A DNA stretch of 64,000 nt from Deferribacteres bacterium (GTDB lineage Bacteria; Zhuqueibacterota; Zhuqueibacteria; Zhuqueibacterales; Geothermadaptataceae), in assembly GCA_020633655.1 (NCBI GenBank), contig JACKDF010000011.1, positions 67,801-131,800 of the forward strand, given 5' to 3'. Of the stretch, positions 41,608 through 50,650 are shown in pieces; the first letter of the stretch is position 1, and every line of letters starts with the position of its first letter. The notes beneath the pieces were generated by a model. The model saw only the letters and a list, made by a program, of their open reading frames with translations, ran no database searches and was not told the origin of the DNA. A program made the position numbers and the translations under genes.

Positions 41608-42096
41608 TTGGCAGTTCGTTTGCGCCTTCGCAGAATGGGTAAGAAAAAGCAACCATTTTACAGAATTGTTGCTATTGATTCACGCGTGAAACGCGATGGA
41701 AGATACTTAGAAAAAATTGGCACATATAATCCTATTAAAGAACCTGCAGAGTTTACTGTCGACTCGGAACGGGCGCTTTATTGGCTTGGTGTTGGAGCTC
41801 AACCTTCAGATACTGTTCGCACTTTGTTGCGCAAAACTGGTGTAATGCTACGTTTTGATATGCTGAAAAACGGTAAAAGTGAAGAAGAAATCGAAAAAGC
41901 GTACAAAAAGTGGTCTGCTCTACAGGATGAGAAACAAAAGCGCCTCGATGCTCAGAAAGTTCAATTAGCTAAAGCAAAAGCTAATGAGAAAAAAGCAGAG
42001 CCTGTTATTGAGGATGAACAAACTGTAGTAGATGAACCTGATGTAGTCCCAGAAGAGAATACTGAAGCAAAACCTGCTGAGGATTCTGTGGAATAG
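41608..42096 (+). CDS. rpsP: 30S ribosomal protein S16 with long acidic C-terminal tail
   Basis: The first 80 residues ([41 protein letters not shown]) are typical S16, reaching [15 protein letters not shown] lysine/alanine helical stretch and a glutamate-rich tail (to residue 162) extend well past the usual 80-90 residues, similar to extended S16 proteins of Bacteroidota-like phyla. TTG at 41608 is the start, with TGGAGG 8 bp upstream. It assembles early into the 30S subunit. The gene follows ffh by 29 bp and is probably in the same operon. Confidence 0.97.
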   Translation: MAVRLRLRRMGKKKQPFYRIVAIDSRVKRDGRYLEKIGTYNPIKEPAEFTVDSERALYWLGVGAQPSDTVRTLLRKTGVMLRFDMLKNGKSEEEIEKAYKKWSALQDEKQKRLDAQKVQLAKAKANEKKAEPVIEDEQTVVDEPDVVPEENTEAKPAEDSVE

Positions 42097-42234
42097 CACT
42101 TTAGTCGTTTTTTGAATCAAAGTAAAGCTTCACGCGAACCAAGAATAACAGCGAATTATCTCCAATCGAAATTTTATATTGTTCAACTGTTAAATAACCG
42201 CTTAATCGGAACTGGTTAAAAAGGGTGGTAGAAT

Positions 42235-42465
42235 ATGAAAGAATTTCTACTGTTTATCGTGAAGCACCTTGTTGATAATCCTGAAGCCGTAATCGTGAAT
42301 GAAATCGATGGTGAACGCACAGTTGTATACGAACTTCGCGTTGGGCCGGGGGATATGGGGAAGGTGATTGGCAAACGTGGACAAACAGCAAAATCGATTC
42401 GTACTCTTTTGGCGGCTGCATCAGCAAAAACCGGAAAACGTGCTGTTCTAGAAATTTTAGAGTAA
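42235..42465 (+). CDS. khpA: KH-domain RNA-binding protein (KhpA/YlqC-like)
   Basis: 76 residues comprising one KH domain. MKEFLLFIVKHLVDNPEAVIVNEIDGERTVVYELRV leads to the GxxG loop, VIGKRGQTAKSIRTLLAAAS, which contacts RNA. Size, sequence and position between rpsP and rimM match KhpA (YlqC), which in other bacteria pairs with KhpB and influences RNA stability and cell division. AAAGGGTGG precedes the ATG. The 138-bp upstream gap shows no obvious terminator. Confidence 0.95.
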   Translation: MKEFLLFIVKHLVDNPEAVIVNEIDGERTVVYELRVGPGDMGKVIGKRGQTAKSIRTLLAAASAKTGKRAVLEILE

Positions 42466-42532
42466 AATGCGCTTTGGTGGTTGCGAAAGAATTTAGAAAT
42501 CGATTTTAAGTGTAATCATTGTTGGTTGTTCT

Positions 42533-43069
42533 ATGCAAAATTCGTATGAAGAATTAAGGATCGTTATAGGAAAAATTTTAAAGCCACATGGTATTCAGGG
42601 GGCTGTAAAAGTTTTACCAATGACTGATGATCCGAATCGCTTTCAATTGCTCGATAGAGTGGTTGTACGAGATTCTTACACACAAAAAGTGGTTGAGCTC
42701 AGCATCGAAGATGTCAATATACAAGCCGACAGTTTATTTATTAAATTTGTTGATGTCAACGATCGAAATAGCGCTGAAAAATTGCGAGATAATGAACTTC
42801 TAATCTTGCGAAACGAGTGTCTCCCTCTTGAAGATGGTGTACATTATATCTTTGACTTGGAAGGTTTGAATGTCGAAGATACAAATGGGCAATGCTTGGG
42901 CAAGATTGATCAGGTTTTGCAATATCCAGCACACGATATATACGTAATGCAATATCACAATACTGAAGTAATGATTCCGGCTGTTTCAGAATTTGTAAAA
43001 AAAATCGAAATTGCGAAGGGTCGGATAATTATCAATACTATGCCTGGTTTATTACCAGATGAAGAATGA
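42533..43069 (+). CDS. rimM: Ribosome maturation factor RimM
   Basis: 178 residues. The N-terminal barrel starts IVIGKILKPHGIQGAVKVLPMTDDPNRF, the RimM signature (GKIxKxHGIxGxVKV). The C-terminal PRC-like barrel contains HYIFDLEGLNVEDTNGQCLGKIDQVLQYPAHDIYVM and VMIPAVSEFVKKI, ending NTMPGLLPDEE, all standard. RimM helps 16S rRNA processing and 30S head assembly with S19. Its stop overlaps the start of trmD (ATGA at 43066-43069), so the two are translationally coupled. Confidence 0.97.
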   Translation: MQNSYEELRIVIGKILKPHGIQGAVKVLPMTDDPNRFQLLDRVVVRDSYTQKVVELSIEDVNIQADSLFIKFVDVNDRNSAEKLRDNELLILRNECLPLEDGVHYIFDLEGLNVEDTNGQCLGKIDQVLQYPAHDIYVMQYHNTEVMIPAVSEFVKKIEIAKGRIIINTMPGLLPDEE

Positions 43070-43746
43070 ATTTTCACATTATTTCCGCGTTTCCAGGAGT
43101 ATTTGAAAACTTTTTAAATGAGAGTATAATCAAACGTGCAAGCCAAATTGGTGCATTTCGGTATTATTTGCATGATTTGAGAGATTATTCGACAGATAAG
43201 CATAAAACAGTCGATGATTATGCGTTTGGTGGTGGTCCGGGGATGATTTTAAAACCTGAACCCATTTTTTATGCTGTTGAAGACATAATTAGTCGATTTG
43301 AAATTGATGACCCACGTATTATTCTCACCAGCGCCATGGGAAGAATACTCGATCAAACGTACGTCAATGAAGTTGCATCGAATGTTAGCTGTACGTTGAT
43401 CATAATTTGTGGTCATTACAAGGGTATAGATGAGCGAGTCCGGCAATACCTCGCTACTGAAGAAATTTCCATTGGGAATTATATTTTAACTGGTGGCGAA
43501 TTGCCTGCATTAATTTTAGTTGATTCAATAGTGCGATTATTACCCGGTGTTCTTGGTGATTTTGATTCAGCAACGAGTGATTCCTTTCAATCTGATTTAT
43601 TGGATTGTGCTTATTATACTCGACCACAAAATTTTCGTGATCTAACCGTACCTGATATACTGCTTTCAGGGCATCACGAAAAAATTAAAAAGTGGCGTCA
43701 TAAAAGTTCGATAGAAAATACTGGTCGCCAAAATTTGAAAAAGTAA
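43066..43746 (+). CDS. trmD: tRNA (guanine-N1)-methyltransferase TrmD
   Basis: 226 residues, a normal short TrmD. MNFHIISAFPGVFENFLNESIIKRA, then DYAFGGGPGMILKPEPIF, the SAM-binding trefoil knot in ICGHYKGIDERVRQYLATEEISIGNYILTGGELPALILVD, RLLPGVLG, and the C-terminal Y-x-RP anticodon-binding segment (AYYTRPQNFRDLTVPDILLSGHH). It makes m1G37 in tRNAs reading CNN, preventing +1 frameshifts. Overlaps rimM by 4 bp. Intact. Confidence 0.98.
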   Translation: MNFHIISAFPGVFENFLNESIIKRASQIGAFRYYLHDLRDYSTDKHKTVDDYAFGGGPGMILKPEPIFYAVEDIISRFEIDDPRIILTSAMGRILDQTYVNEVASNVSCTLIIICGHYKGIDERVRQYLATEEISIGNYILTGGELPALILVDSIVRLLPGVLGDFDSATSDSFQSDLLDCAYYTRPQNFRDLTVPDILLSGHHEKIKKWRHKSSIENTGRQNLKK

Positions 43747-43790
43747 AAAATATATAGAGAATTTTAGTTGTTATCCTGGAGGATTTTCCA

Positions 43791-44132
43791 ATGAGTCGTA
43801 TTGATGCCATAACCGCATCTCAATTAAAAATTGAATTGCCAAATTTTGGCCCTGGTGATACGGTTTCCGTTCACTATAAGGTTAAAGAAGGCGAAAAAGA
43901 ACGTATCCAGATTTTTAAAGGTGTCGTAATTAAACGAAAAGGTGGCGGTATTCATGAAACCTTTACAGTACGCAAAGTTTCGAACGGTATCGGCGTCGAA
44001 CGAATTTTCCCCTTGCATTCCCCGAATATTGCTCAAATTGATCACGAACGTCGTGGAAAGGTGAGAAGAGCAAAATTGTATTACTTACGTGGATTGAAAG
44101 GGCGTGCAGCCAGAATCACCGAAAAAAAATAA
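43791..44132 (+). CDS. rplS: 50S ribosomal protein L19
   Basis: 113 residues. [60 protein letters not shown] is a textbook L19 core, followed by [29 protein letters not shown] lies 8 bp before the ATG. Last gene of the ffh-rplS run, followed directly by a rho-independent terminator. Confidence 0.98.
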   Translation: MSRIDAITASQLKIELPNFGPGDTVSVHYKVKEGEKERIQIFKGVVIKRKGGGIHETFTVRKVSNGIGVERIFPLHSPNIAQIDHERRGKVRRAKLYYLRGLKGRAARITEKK

Positions 44133-44151
44133 TTATTACCTACTTTATAAG

Positions 44152-44188
44152 AAAGCCACTTCATTTCCGAATGTGGCTTTTTTTATTT
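44152..44188 (+). terminator. Rho-independent terminator of the ffh-rplS operon
   Basis: AAAGCCAC (44152-44159) pairs with GTGGCTTT (44173-44180), followed by TTTTATTT. It lies 20 bp after the rplS stop. Confidence 0.88.
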
Positions 44189-44248
44189 AATTAATTACAA
44201 TTAGCAATTACCAGAATAGTTTAAGTCCAACGACACTTTATTTAGTGA

Positions 44249-45595
44249 ATGAAGAGGCTGAAAGTGAAACGTCAATTTGCCAAAATTATAACTTCGATTC
44301 CCGGACCCATGAGCCAAAAATTGATGGAAAGAAAATCCCATGCCGTGCCGAATGGAGCAATTACAAATATTCCAGTATTCATTAAAAAAGCGGAAAATTT
44401 TCTTCTGAAAGATGTAGATGGCAATGTTTTTATCGACTTTGGCTCAGGAATCGGTGTGATGAACGTTGGGCATGCAAATGAGATGGTTGTTGAATCTATC
44501 ACTGCACAGGCACAAAAATTTACCCATACATGTTTTCACATGGCAATGTATGAATCCTATATTGAAGTGGCGGAAAGGCTAAATAAATATGCACCCGGAA
44601 GTTCGCCAAAGAAAACATATCTCGTGAATAGTGGCGCGGAAGCGATTGAGAATGCAGTTAAAATTGCCCGGCGATTCACAGGGAAGAGTGCTATTGTTGC
44701 CTTTGAACATGCTTTTCATGGCCGTACTTTGTTAGGTCTAACACTTACTGGAAAAGTATCACCTTATCGTGAGGGATTCGGCCCCATGGCTCCAGAGGTT
44801 TACCATTTGCCTTTTCCTGGTAAGGCTCGAAAACCAATGAATGTAGATACAAATCCAATGCAATACAATGCTGATTTCATCACTGAGCAGTTGAAAACCG
44901 TCGTACCGACTTCAAGTATCGCGGCATTTATTATCGAGCCGGTACTCGGTGAGGGTGGTATCCTACCTTTTGATAAAACCTATCTCAACGCATTGGTAGA
45001 ATTTGCTCGGGCGAATAACATTCTTCTTATTGCTGATGAAATTCAAACAGGTTGGGGACGAACAGGACATCTTTTTGCCATGGAACACTTTGACCACGAA
45101 CCTGACATTCTGGTATCTGCGAAGTCGATCGCAGGTGGAATGCCACTGAGTGCAGTTGTTGGTAAAGCAGAGATCATGGATTCTGTTCAACCAGCGGGAA
45201 TTGGAAGCACATACAGCGGTAATCCAGTCGCCTGTGCCGCCGCCATTGCCAGCATCGATTTTATTGTTGAAAACGATCTGCCTAAAAAAGCAAACCACAT
45301 AGGTAACGTCACACGAGAACGGTTGAATCAGCTAGTTGAAAAATATGAATTTGTATCTGAAGTACGCGGTCTGGGGGCGATGAATGGCGTTGAATTTGTG
45401 GTTGATAAAGTGGGATATAAACCAGCTCCGGATAGTGCGAAGCGCATTCAAAAAATATGCTACGAAAACGGTCTGATTGTACTCAAAGCCGGTTCTCACA
45501 GTCACGTTATGCGTATGTTACCCCCTTTGACAATATCCGAAGCTGCTTTGAATGAAGGATTGGATATTTTTATTTCGGCCGTGGAAAATCTTTGA
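44249..45595 (+). CDS. gabT: Class III PLP aminotransferase, GabT-like
   Basis: 448 residues of the fold-type I class III aminotransferase family. Visible landmarks: LVNSGAEAIENAVKIAR (phosphate/PLP loop), FEHAFHGRTLLGLTLTG, ADEIQTGWGRTGHLFAMEHF with the PLP-pyridine Asp, VSAKSIAGGMPLSAVVGK with the Schiff-base lysine, and STYSGNPVACAAAIASI. The pattern is closest to 4-aminobutyrate aminotransferases (GABA + 2-oxoglutarate to succinate semialdehyde + glutamate), although ornithine or other omega-amine donors cannot be excluded. It is not linked to an obvious partner dehydrogenase and ends 5 bp before the converging prk gene. The start at 44249 gives a short basic N-terminus; a later start is possible. 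Confidence 0.85.
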   Translation: MKRLKVKRQFAKIITSIPGPMSQKLMERKSHAVPNGAITNIPVFIKKAENFLLKDVDGNVFIDFGSGIGVMNVGHANEMVVESITAQAQKFTHTCFHMAMYESYIEVAERLNKYAPGSSPKKTYLVNSGAEAIENAVKIARRFTGKSAIVAFEHAFHGRTLLGLTLTGKVSPYREGFGPMAPEVYHLPFPGKARKPMNVDTNPMQYNADFITEQLKTVVPTSSIAAFIIEPVLGEGGILPFDKTYLNALVEFARANNILLIADEIQTGWGRTGHLFAMEHFDHEPDILVSAKSIAGGMPLSAVVGKAEIMDSVQPAGIGSTYSGNPVACAAAIASIDFIVENDLPKKANHIGNVTRERLNQLVEKYEFVSEVRGLGAMNGVEFVVDKVGYKPAPDSAKRIQKICYENGLIVLKAGSHSHVMRMLPPLTISEAALNEGLDIFISAVENL

Positions 45596-45600
45596 TCAGA

Positions 45601-46464
45601 CTACTTTTTTATTAAATCCTGAATAATTGGAGTTACGATTAGTTCCATCGCTAATCCCATCTTGGGTCCGGGAACGACGATGGTATTTCTCCGGGAAATA
45701 AACGAGCCCTCAAGCATCAGTTTTAAATAGGTCAGGTCGATATCGTATTCTTTGATTATTTCCTTTTTAATACGAATCACTACCAGGCTCTCATCAGCCG
45801 AAGGCACATCCCGGGCGATGAACGGATTCGATGTATCAACTGTTGGAATGCGTTGGAAATTAATGTCGGTCCGAGAAAATTGTGGTGTAATGAAATCGAC
45901 GTAATCATCCATGCGTGTCTTAATTGTATTAACAACCTCCTCTGCGGTGTATCCTCTGTGTGAAATATCTCGTTGTATCTTTTGAATCCATTCGAGATTT
46001 ATGATTGGAACGACGCCAATCAATAAATCCACAAAAGGTACGACTTCTTCAACGCCACCGTGCAAACCCTCATAAAATAACATATCATATTCCGGCTTGA
46101 TCTCTTCCCATGGTGTAAATTGTCCAGGTTTGAGCTCAGGCCAGGCAGCGGCTTCCGCATCGGAATGCAAATAAAAACGTCTTTTCCCACTCCCGGTACT
46201 CTTGAAGGTTTTAAAAAGTTGAGCCAGCTCATCAATAAGGTTGGCATTTTTGCTAAAGTGACTGCAGTATTTACCGACCTTGATCGCTTGGGCAACCCGT
46301 TCTTTCATTTCTTTTCTGTCGTATCGATGAAAACTATCTCCTTCGATAAAAACTGCTTTGATATTTTCTCTTAACATGACATGACCAAACGCAGTTTTTA
46401 CCGTTGTCGTTCCTGCTCCCGATGAACCGGTAATTGCTACAACAGGGTATTTATTTTTATCCAT
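45601..46464 (-). CDS. prk: Phosphoribulokinase (bacterial class I)
   Basis: 287 residues. VVAITGSSGAGTTTVKTAF is the P-loop in the form typical of bacterial (octameric) phosphoribulokinase, with Thr where other kinases have Lys. It continues EGDSFHRYDRKEMKERV (ribulose-5-phosphate contact), HFSKNANLIDELAQLF, MLFYEGLHGGV with the Walker B-side acid, and the DYVDFITPQFSRTDINFQRIPTVDTSNPF segment specific to this enzyme. It makes ribulose-1,5-bisphosphate from ribulose-5-phosphate and ATP. Last gene of the minus-strand operon, 120 bp after cbbM. Uridine kinase is excluded by the PRK-specific motifs. Together with RubisCO this is the diagnostic pair for a working Calvin cycle. Confidence 0.96.
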   Translation of the reverse strand: MDKNKYPVVAITGSSGAGTTTVKTAFGHVMLRENIKAVFIEGDSFHRYDRKEMKERVAQAIKVGKYCSHFSKNANLIDELAQLFKTFKSTGSGKRRFYLHSDAEAAAWPELKPGQFTPWEEIKPEYDMLFYEGLHGGVEEVVPFVDLLIGVVPIINLEWIQKIQRDISHRGYTAEEVVNTIKTRMDDYVDFITPQFSRTDINFQRIPTVDTSNPFIARDVPSADESLVVIRIKKEIIKEYDIDLTYLKLMLEGSFISRRNTIVVPGPKMGLAMELIVTPIIQDLIKK

Positions 46465-46584
46465 GTTTGGATCCTATCGCTTACGAATTTTAACTTAGTT
46501 CATTGAATGTTGACTTTTACAGGCTGTAAATTGACAGATGTGTAATGAAAAATTTTGAAAATTTACAGCCTAATTCTTGAAAGA

Positions 46585-47982
46585 TTAGATCCCTAATTTC
46601 TCCCTCCAGCCAGGATAAATCGCATCTGCATCTTTTGGGAAGGATTCGAATGCTCGAGCAAAGGCTTTGTGTTCTTTTGCAAATTCGAAAACATCGGCAC
46701 CTTGTTTCCAGCACTGCTCCGCCTGACGCATGGAGTTGGCACCTTCGACCGGACCATCAATGTGTCCATAAGAACCACCGCCTGCAGTCATGATGACATT
46801 GGAATGTCCCATATTTTTAAAGAATCCTCCAACTCGTAACGCATTCATCCCGCCGGAAATAATCGGTGTGGTTGGATTCATGCCCAGCCAATCCTGTCTA
46901 AACACAACCCCGTCCGCTCGATCCTGTTCAATCATGAAGGCAATAATCTTGTCGCTTTTATCCCCTTCCATTTTGCCATAGCTCATCGTTCCCACATGAA
47001 TTCCGGAGGCTCCTTGCAGTCGCGCCATTTTTGATAAAACGAAAGCTGAATATCCCCTGTTCGCAGAGGGGGAGGTAATGGCGCCATGACCGGCGCGGTG
47101 GTAGTGCAAAAATTGGTTAGGAAAATACCGTCGTGCTGTTGCAATTGCCGTTGGGCCTCCAACATATCCATCGATAAGAAATGCAACATGACTGGCAAAT
47201 TCACCGAATGCATCGAGAATATATTCTCCCCGGGCTATAATTTCAAAAGGATCATCAGCGGTTATATTTGCTGAGAATAATTTAGCTTTCCCTGTTTTAT
47301 CTTGTGCTCGTTTCATCGCATCCACAACGAGGGGGATAGTTGCCTTCATCGGTGCGAAAACCTGATTTCCCTGCGGCTCGTCATTTTTGATGAAATCGCC
47401 TCCGAGCCAGAAATCGTAGGCTGCATCAGCGAATGGTTTTGCCTGCAAGCCAAGTTTGGGTTTAATTATCGTGCCAACAATAAATCCGCCGTCAACTACC
47501 GGTCGACCCAGCACTCGCCACAAATCAGCAATGCCTTTTGATGGACCGTCGAACAGGGCTAAATATTTAGGCGGGATATAAAAATCCAGCATTTTTGCGT
47601 AAGCGATATCACCCATACCCTGGTTGTTTCCGATAGCGAGCGTAAGAAAGGAAACGATCATCGCCCGCCCGTCGGTGATGTTGCGGTCGAATAGCTCAAT
47701 CGGATAGGCGATGCGCATTTCTTCGGCTTCCGGATTCACAGCATAGACGATGGCATCTACGGTTTTTGTAAAATCATCCGTTGTGCTTACGTCAACATTT
47801 GTACCTGTCGATGATTCCGCGGCGAAGTGTGCTGCAGCGGCTAAATAATCTTTTTGCGATTTTGGATTTGAATAATGATCTGGACTCGGTTTCATCTTGT
47901 AGTAAGTCAGGACATGATTGCCGCCGGAAATGAGGTGCTCTTCTTGCAACTCAAGATTTGTATACCTTGAAGATTGGTCCAT
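46585..47982 (-). CDS. cbbM: Ribulose-bisphosphate carboxylase, form II
   Basis: 465 residues. The N-terminus [32 protein letters not shown] is almost that of Rhodospirillum form II RubisCO, with a roughly seven-residue insertion (around SNPKSQKD). Catalytic landmarks are intact: [17 protein letters not shown] (Lys of the general base region), [14 protein letters not shown] (carbamylated Lys and the metal-binding Asp-Glu), [11 protein letters not shown], the loop-6 lysine in [20 protein letters not shown] and [12 protein letters not shown]. It fixes CO2 onto ribulose-1,5-bisphosphate. Form III and RubisCO-like form IV are excluded by this motif set and by the adjacent phosphoribulokinase. No small subunit is expected for form II and none is present. 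No RubisCO activase (CbbQ/CbbO) gene is nearby. Confidence 0.98.
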   Translation of the reverse strand: MDQSSRYTNLELQEEHLISGGNHVLTYYKMKPSPDHYSNPKSQKDYLAAAAHFAAESSTGTNVDVSTTDDFTKTVDAIVYAVNPEAEEMRIAYPIELFDRNITDGRAMIVSFLTLAIGNNQGMGDIAYAKMLDFYIPPKYLALFDGPSKGIADLWRVLGRPVVDGGFIVGTIIKPKLGLQAKPFADAAYDFWLGGDFIKNDEPQGNQVFAPMKATIPLVVDAMKRAQDKTGKAKLFSANITADDPFEIIARGEYILDAFGEFASHVAFLIDGYVGGPTAIATARRYFPNQFLHYHRAGHGAITSPSANRGYSAFVLSKMARLQGASGIHVGTMSYGKMEGDKSDKIIAFMIEQDRADGVVFRQDWLGMNPTTPIISGGMNALRVGGFFKNMGHSNVIMTAGGGSYGHIDGPVEGANSMRQAEQCWKQGADVFEFAKEHKAFARAFESFPKDADAIYPGWREKLGI

Positions 47983-48003
47983 GATTCCACCCTTTTGCTA
48001 ATG

Positions 48004-48996
48004 TTAATGTTGTTTCATTGCATTGATTTTCATCAATTGACCGTGTGCTATATGCGATTCGATATAGCGAATTGTTCCTGTTTCACCCTTCATCATAATG
48101 GAGTGCGTAATTGCATTTTGCCCCGTATACTGTACACCGCGTAATCCGGAAGTTCTGCCAGAAATGCCAGTTGCCGCAAAATAAATATCCTCACTGCGAA
48201 TGAGATCATTAACCGAGTAAATTGTATTGAGATTATAACCACTCTGCAATACAGCGTCCTTTTCCTTTTGCGATTGCGGGGCCAAGCGACACAATATTTC
48301 TCCGCCAATAATTTTAATCGCCGTTGCAGCCAAAACTCCCTCTGGCGTTCCGCCGATGCCCATCATAACATCGACCGTGGATTCATCTGAAACTGCCATA
48401 ATCGCACCGGCGACATCGCCATCGCTGTGCAGTTGGATGCGCGCCCCGGCTTTTCGAATTTCTGTAATGAGTTTTTCATGACGTGGCCGTTCGAGGACGA
48501 ACACCACGAGATCATCTACATCTTTGCTTAATGCCTTCGCTATATTTCGCAGATTCGTTTCGATTGGTGCATTGAGATCGATTACTTCTTTTGCTTTTGG
48601 TCCAACCACTAATTTTTCCATGTAAAAAGCCGGACCTGGATTAAACATCGTGCCGCGTGGTGCAAGCGATACAACCGATATCGCATTTGGTTTTCCGGTT
48701 GCAAGTAGACTCGTGCCTTCAACCGGATCAACTGCAACATCCATCTGCGGGCCTTTTTTTGTCCCCAGTTCTTCGCCATTATAAAGCATTGGCGCCTCAT
48801 CTTTTTCCCCTTCCCCGATGACCACGCGACCATCAATATCCATAGCGTTGAAACTCCAACGCATGGCATCCACGGCCGCGCCATCGCCGGCTTCCTTGTT
48901 TCCTCTACCTAACCAACGGGCAGCTGAAAGTGCTGCTGCCTCTGTAACACGGACTAAATCTAATCCCAAATTTCTTTTGCATGCTTCCTGAGGCAT
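48004..48996 (-). CDS. glpX: Class II fructose-1,6-bisphosphatase (GlpX), probable SBPase activity
   Basis: 330 residues. MPQEACKRNLGLDLVRVTEAAALSAARWLGRGNKEAGDGAAVDAMR is the GlpX N-terminus. Metal- and substrate-binding motifs VVIGEGEKDEAPML, VDPVEGTSLLATG and GIGGTPEGVLAATAIK are present. In cyanobacteria and other autotrophs this class dephosphorylates both fructose-1,6- and sedoheptulose-1,7-bisphosphate, which is the job expected here. It lies 21 bp downstream of cbbM in coordinate order, that is, upstream in transcription, between rpe and cbbM. Confidence 0.95.
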   Translation of the reverse strand: MPQEACKRNLGLDLVRVTEAAALSAARWLGRGNKEAGDGAAVDAMRWSFNAMDIDGRVVIGEGEKDEAPMLYNGEELGTKKGPQMDVAVDPVEGTSLLATGKPNAISVVSLAPRGTMFNPGPAFYMEKLVVGPKAKEVIDLNAPIETNLRNIAKALSKDVDDLVVFVLERPRHEKLITEIRKAGARIQLHSDGDVAGAIMAVSDESTVDVMMGIGGTPEGVLAATAIKIIGGEILCRLAPQSQKEKDAVLQSGYNLNTIYSVNDLIRSEDIYFAATGISGRTSGLRGVQYTGQNAITHSIMMKGETGTIRYIESHIAHGQLMKINAMKQH

Positions 48997-49020
48997 TTCA
49001 TCCTCCCTGGGTTTGAATTT

Positions 49021-49701
49021 TTATTGTAACATCTTTTCCCCTGCGGTACGAATATCCTGCATCGCCTTGACGATATCCGGCTTGTTAAAAATTGCACTGC
49101 CTGCTACCAGAGTATCTGCACCGGCAGCAATTACCTGTGCAACCGTTTCTGTATTGATTCCACCATCCACTTCCAATCGTATATTTCTTCCGCTTGCCTC
49201 GATCAAGTTGCGAGCAGCCCGAATTTTATCCAAACTGCGCGGAATGAATGTTTGACCACCAAAACCTGGATTTACCGTCATAATGAGAATTAAATCGAGT
49301 TCATCGATGACATCTTCGAGAGTATTCACGTTGGTGGCGGGATTTAAAGAAACGCCGGCTTTCATTCCACACTGACGAATCGCCTGCAAAGTGCGGTGTA
49401 AGTGCGTGCACACTTCCTGGTGTACCGTGAGTATTCCGGAACCAGCTTCAGCATAGGCTTCAATGTACATATCCGGATTGGAAATCATTAAATGTGTATC
49501 GATGGGAATGTCCACGAAACGCTTGAGGGTGGCAACCATGTTATGGCCGAAAGTTAAATTGGGCACAAAGTGACCGTCCATCACATCGACATGAATGAAA
49601 TCGGCGCCGTTTTTTGCAACCTGATTTACCTGCTCTTCCAGCTTGAGAAGATCAGCAGACAGGATGGATGGTGCCATGTAAATTTGGCGTGGATTTGGCA
49701 T
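49021..49701 (-). CDS. rpe: Ribulose-phosphate 3-epimerase
   Basis: 226 residues, TIM barrel. APSILSADLLKLEEQV, FIHVDVMDGHFVPNLTFGHNMV (catalytic Asp and metal ligands), IDTHLMISNPD, LIMTVNPGFGGQTFIP (second catalytic Asp side), LEVDGGINTETV and AGSAIF are all classic Rpe motifs. Interconverts xylulose-5-phosphate and ribulose-5-phosphate, feeding phosphoribulokinase. Separated from rpiB by 21 bp and from glpX by 24 bp, so co-transcribed. Confidence 0.97.
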   Translation of the reverse strand: MPNPRQIYMAPSILSADLLKLEEQVNQVAKNGADFIHVDVMDGHFVPNLTFGHNMVATLKRFVDIPIDTHLMISNPDMYIEAYAEAGSGILTVHQEVCTHLHRTLQAIRQCGMKAGVSLNPATNVNTLEDVIDELDLILIMTVNPGFGGQTFIPRSLDKIRAARNLIEASGRNIRLEVDGGINTETVAQVIAAGADTLVAGSAIFNKPDIVKAMQDIRTAGEKMLQ

Positions 49702-49722
49702 TGTTTTCCCTGTTTTAAAGTT

Positions 49723-50169
49723 TTAATCCTGCTCAAAGCTTGCAATTAAATCGACTCTCCTCTGGTGTCGGTCACCTTCAAATTCCGTATCCAACCAAAT
49801 ATCGACCATGTCAAATGCCACTTCCTTTCCCGTTGTGCGGCCACCCATGGCGAGGACATTTGCATTGTTATGGGCACGACTCATACGTGCTGTGTACGCA
49901 TCGTGGCACAACGCAGCACGAATGCCCTTGAATTTGTTGGCAGAGATGGAGATACCTATACCCGTACCACAGAGTATGATACCGCGTTCGCTTTCCTGCT
50001 TTTGCAGAGATCGGGCAACTTTGGCTGCCATTTCCGGATAATCCACAGAGTGGTGCTCAGAATCCGTTCCCATGTCTATAATTTCGATCCCCGGTTTCTT
50101 TTTTAAATAGGCTACAATTTCTTTTTTTAGTTCAAAGCCAGCATGATCTGAAGCGATACTAATTTTCAT
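49723..50169 (-). CDS. rpiB: Ribose-5-phosphate isomerase B
   Basis: 148 residues of the RpiB/LacAB family. MKISIASDHAGFELKKEIVAYL, DMGTDSEHHSVDYPEMAAKVARSL, GIILCGTGIGISISANKFKGIRAALCHDAYTARMSRAHNNANVLAMGGRT carry the family's conserved cysteine and phosphate-binding residues. Converts ribose-5-phosphate to ribulose-5-phosphate. First gene of the operon, with AAAGGA 7 bp upstream of the ATG. Confidence 0.96.
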   Translation of the reverse strand: MKISIASDHAGFELKKEIVAYLKKKPGIEIIDMGTDSEHHSVDYPEMAAKVARSLQKQESERGIILCGTGIGISISANKFKGIRAALCHDAYTARMSRAHNNANVLAMGGRTTGKEVAFDMVDIWLDTEFEGDRHQRRVDLIASFEQD

Positions 50170-50650
50170 TTATAGTCCTTTGTTAGTTTGTACAGGCCAG
50201 TCAAATATTTTTTCCAATAAAAAACTGAAAGTGAAACCGTTCGCATGATTTTTTCATGTGTTGTCTGCAGAGAGCGATGAGCTGGGATATTCTCTTCCTA
50301 ATTTTAATATTTCTGAATTAAACAGATTAAAATTTCCCGTCAATAAAATTCTATTGCGGCAGGTTCAACACAGTTTCTCATGCCCAATAAAATTAAAAAA
50401 CTACGGAAATTACCCAACAACGAACATTGTTTCTCATTGACAAATTGTTGACTTTTTTGAATGAGCGAAATGCATTATTTGAAATTGATGAGGGTGTTCA
50501 GTGCGAAGTTATGGCAATTTTCAATGGATGTTAAAAATCGAATGGATGAGCATTAACCTTTAATCCACTATTTGCAGGATTTAAACCGCACGATTAAATA
50601 TACTCATCCTTTATCTTCTAAATCAATCCTTATTCACTACAAAGCTCACT
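50170..50650. other. Intergenic region upstream of the Calvin-cycle operon
   Basis: 480 bp between rpiB and the LRR-protein gene; both run leftward, so this holds the promoter of the rpiB-prk operon and the 3' flank of nothing else. It is very AT-rich. TTTGACT (minus strand, about 40 bp before the rpiB start) could belong to a -35 box, but no matching -10 box sits at the right distance. No CbbR gene or clear LysR-type binding site is visible. Confidence 0.4.
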
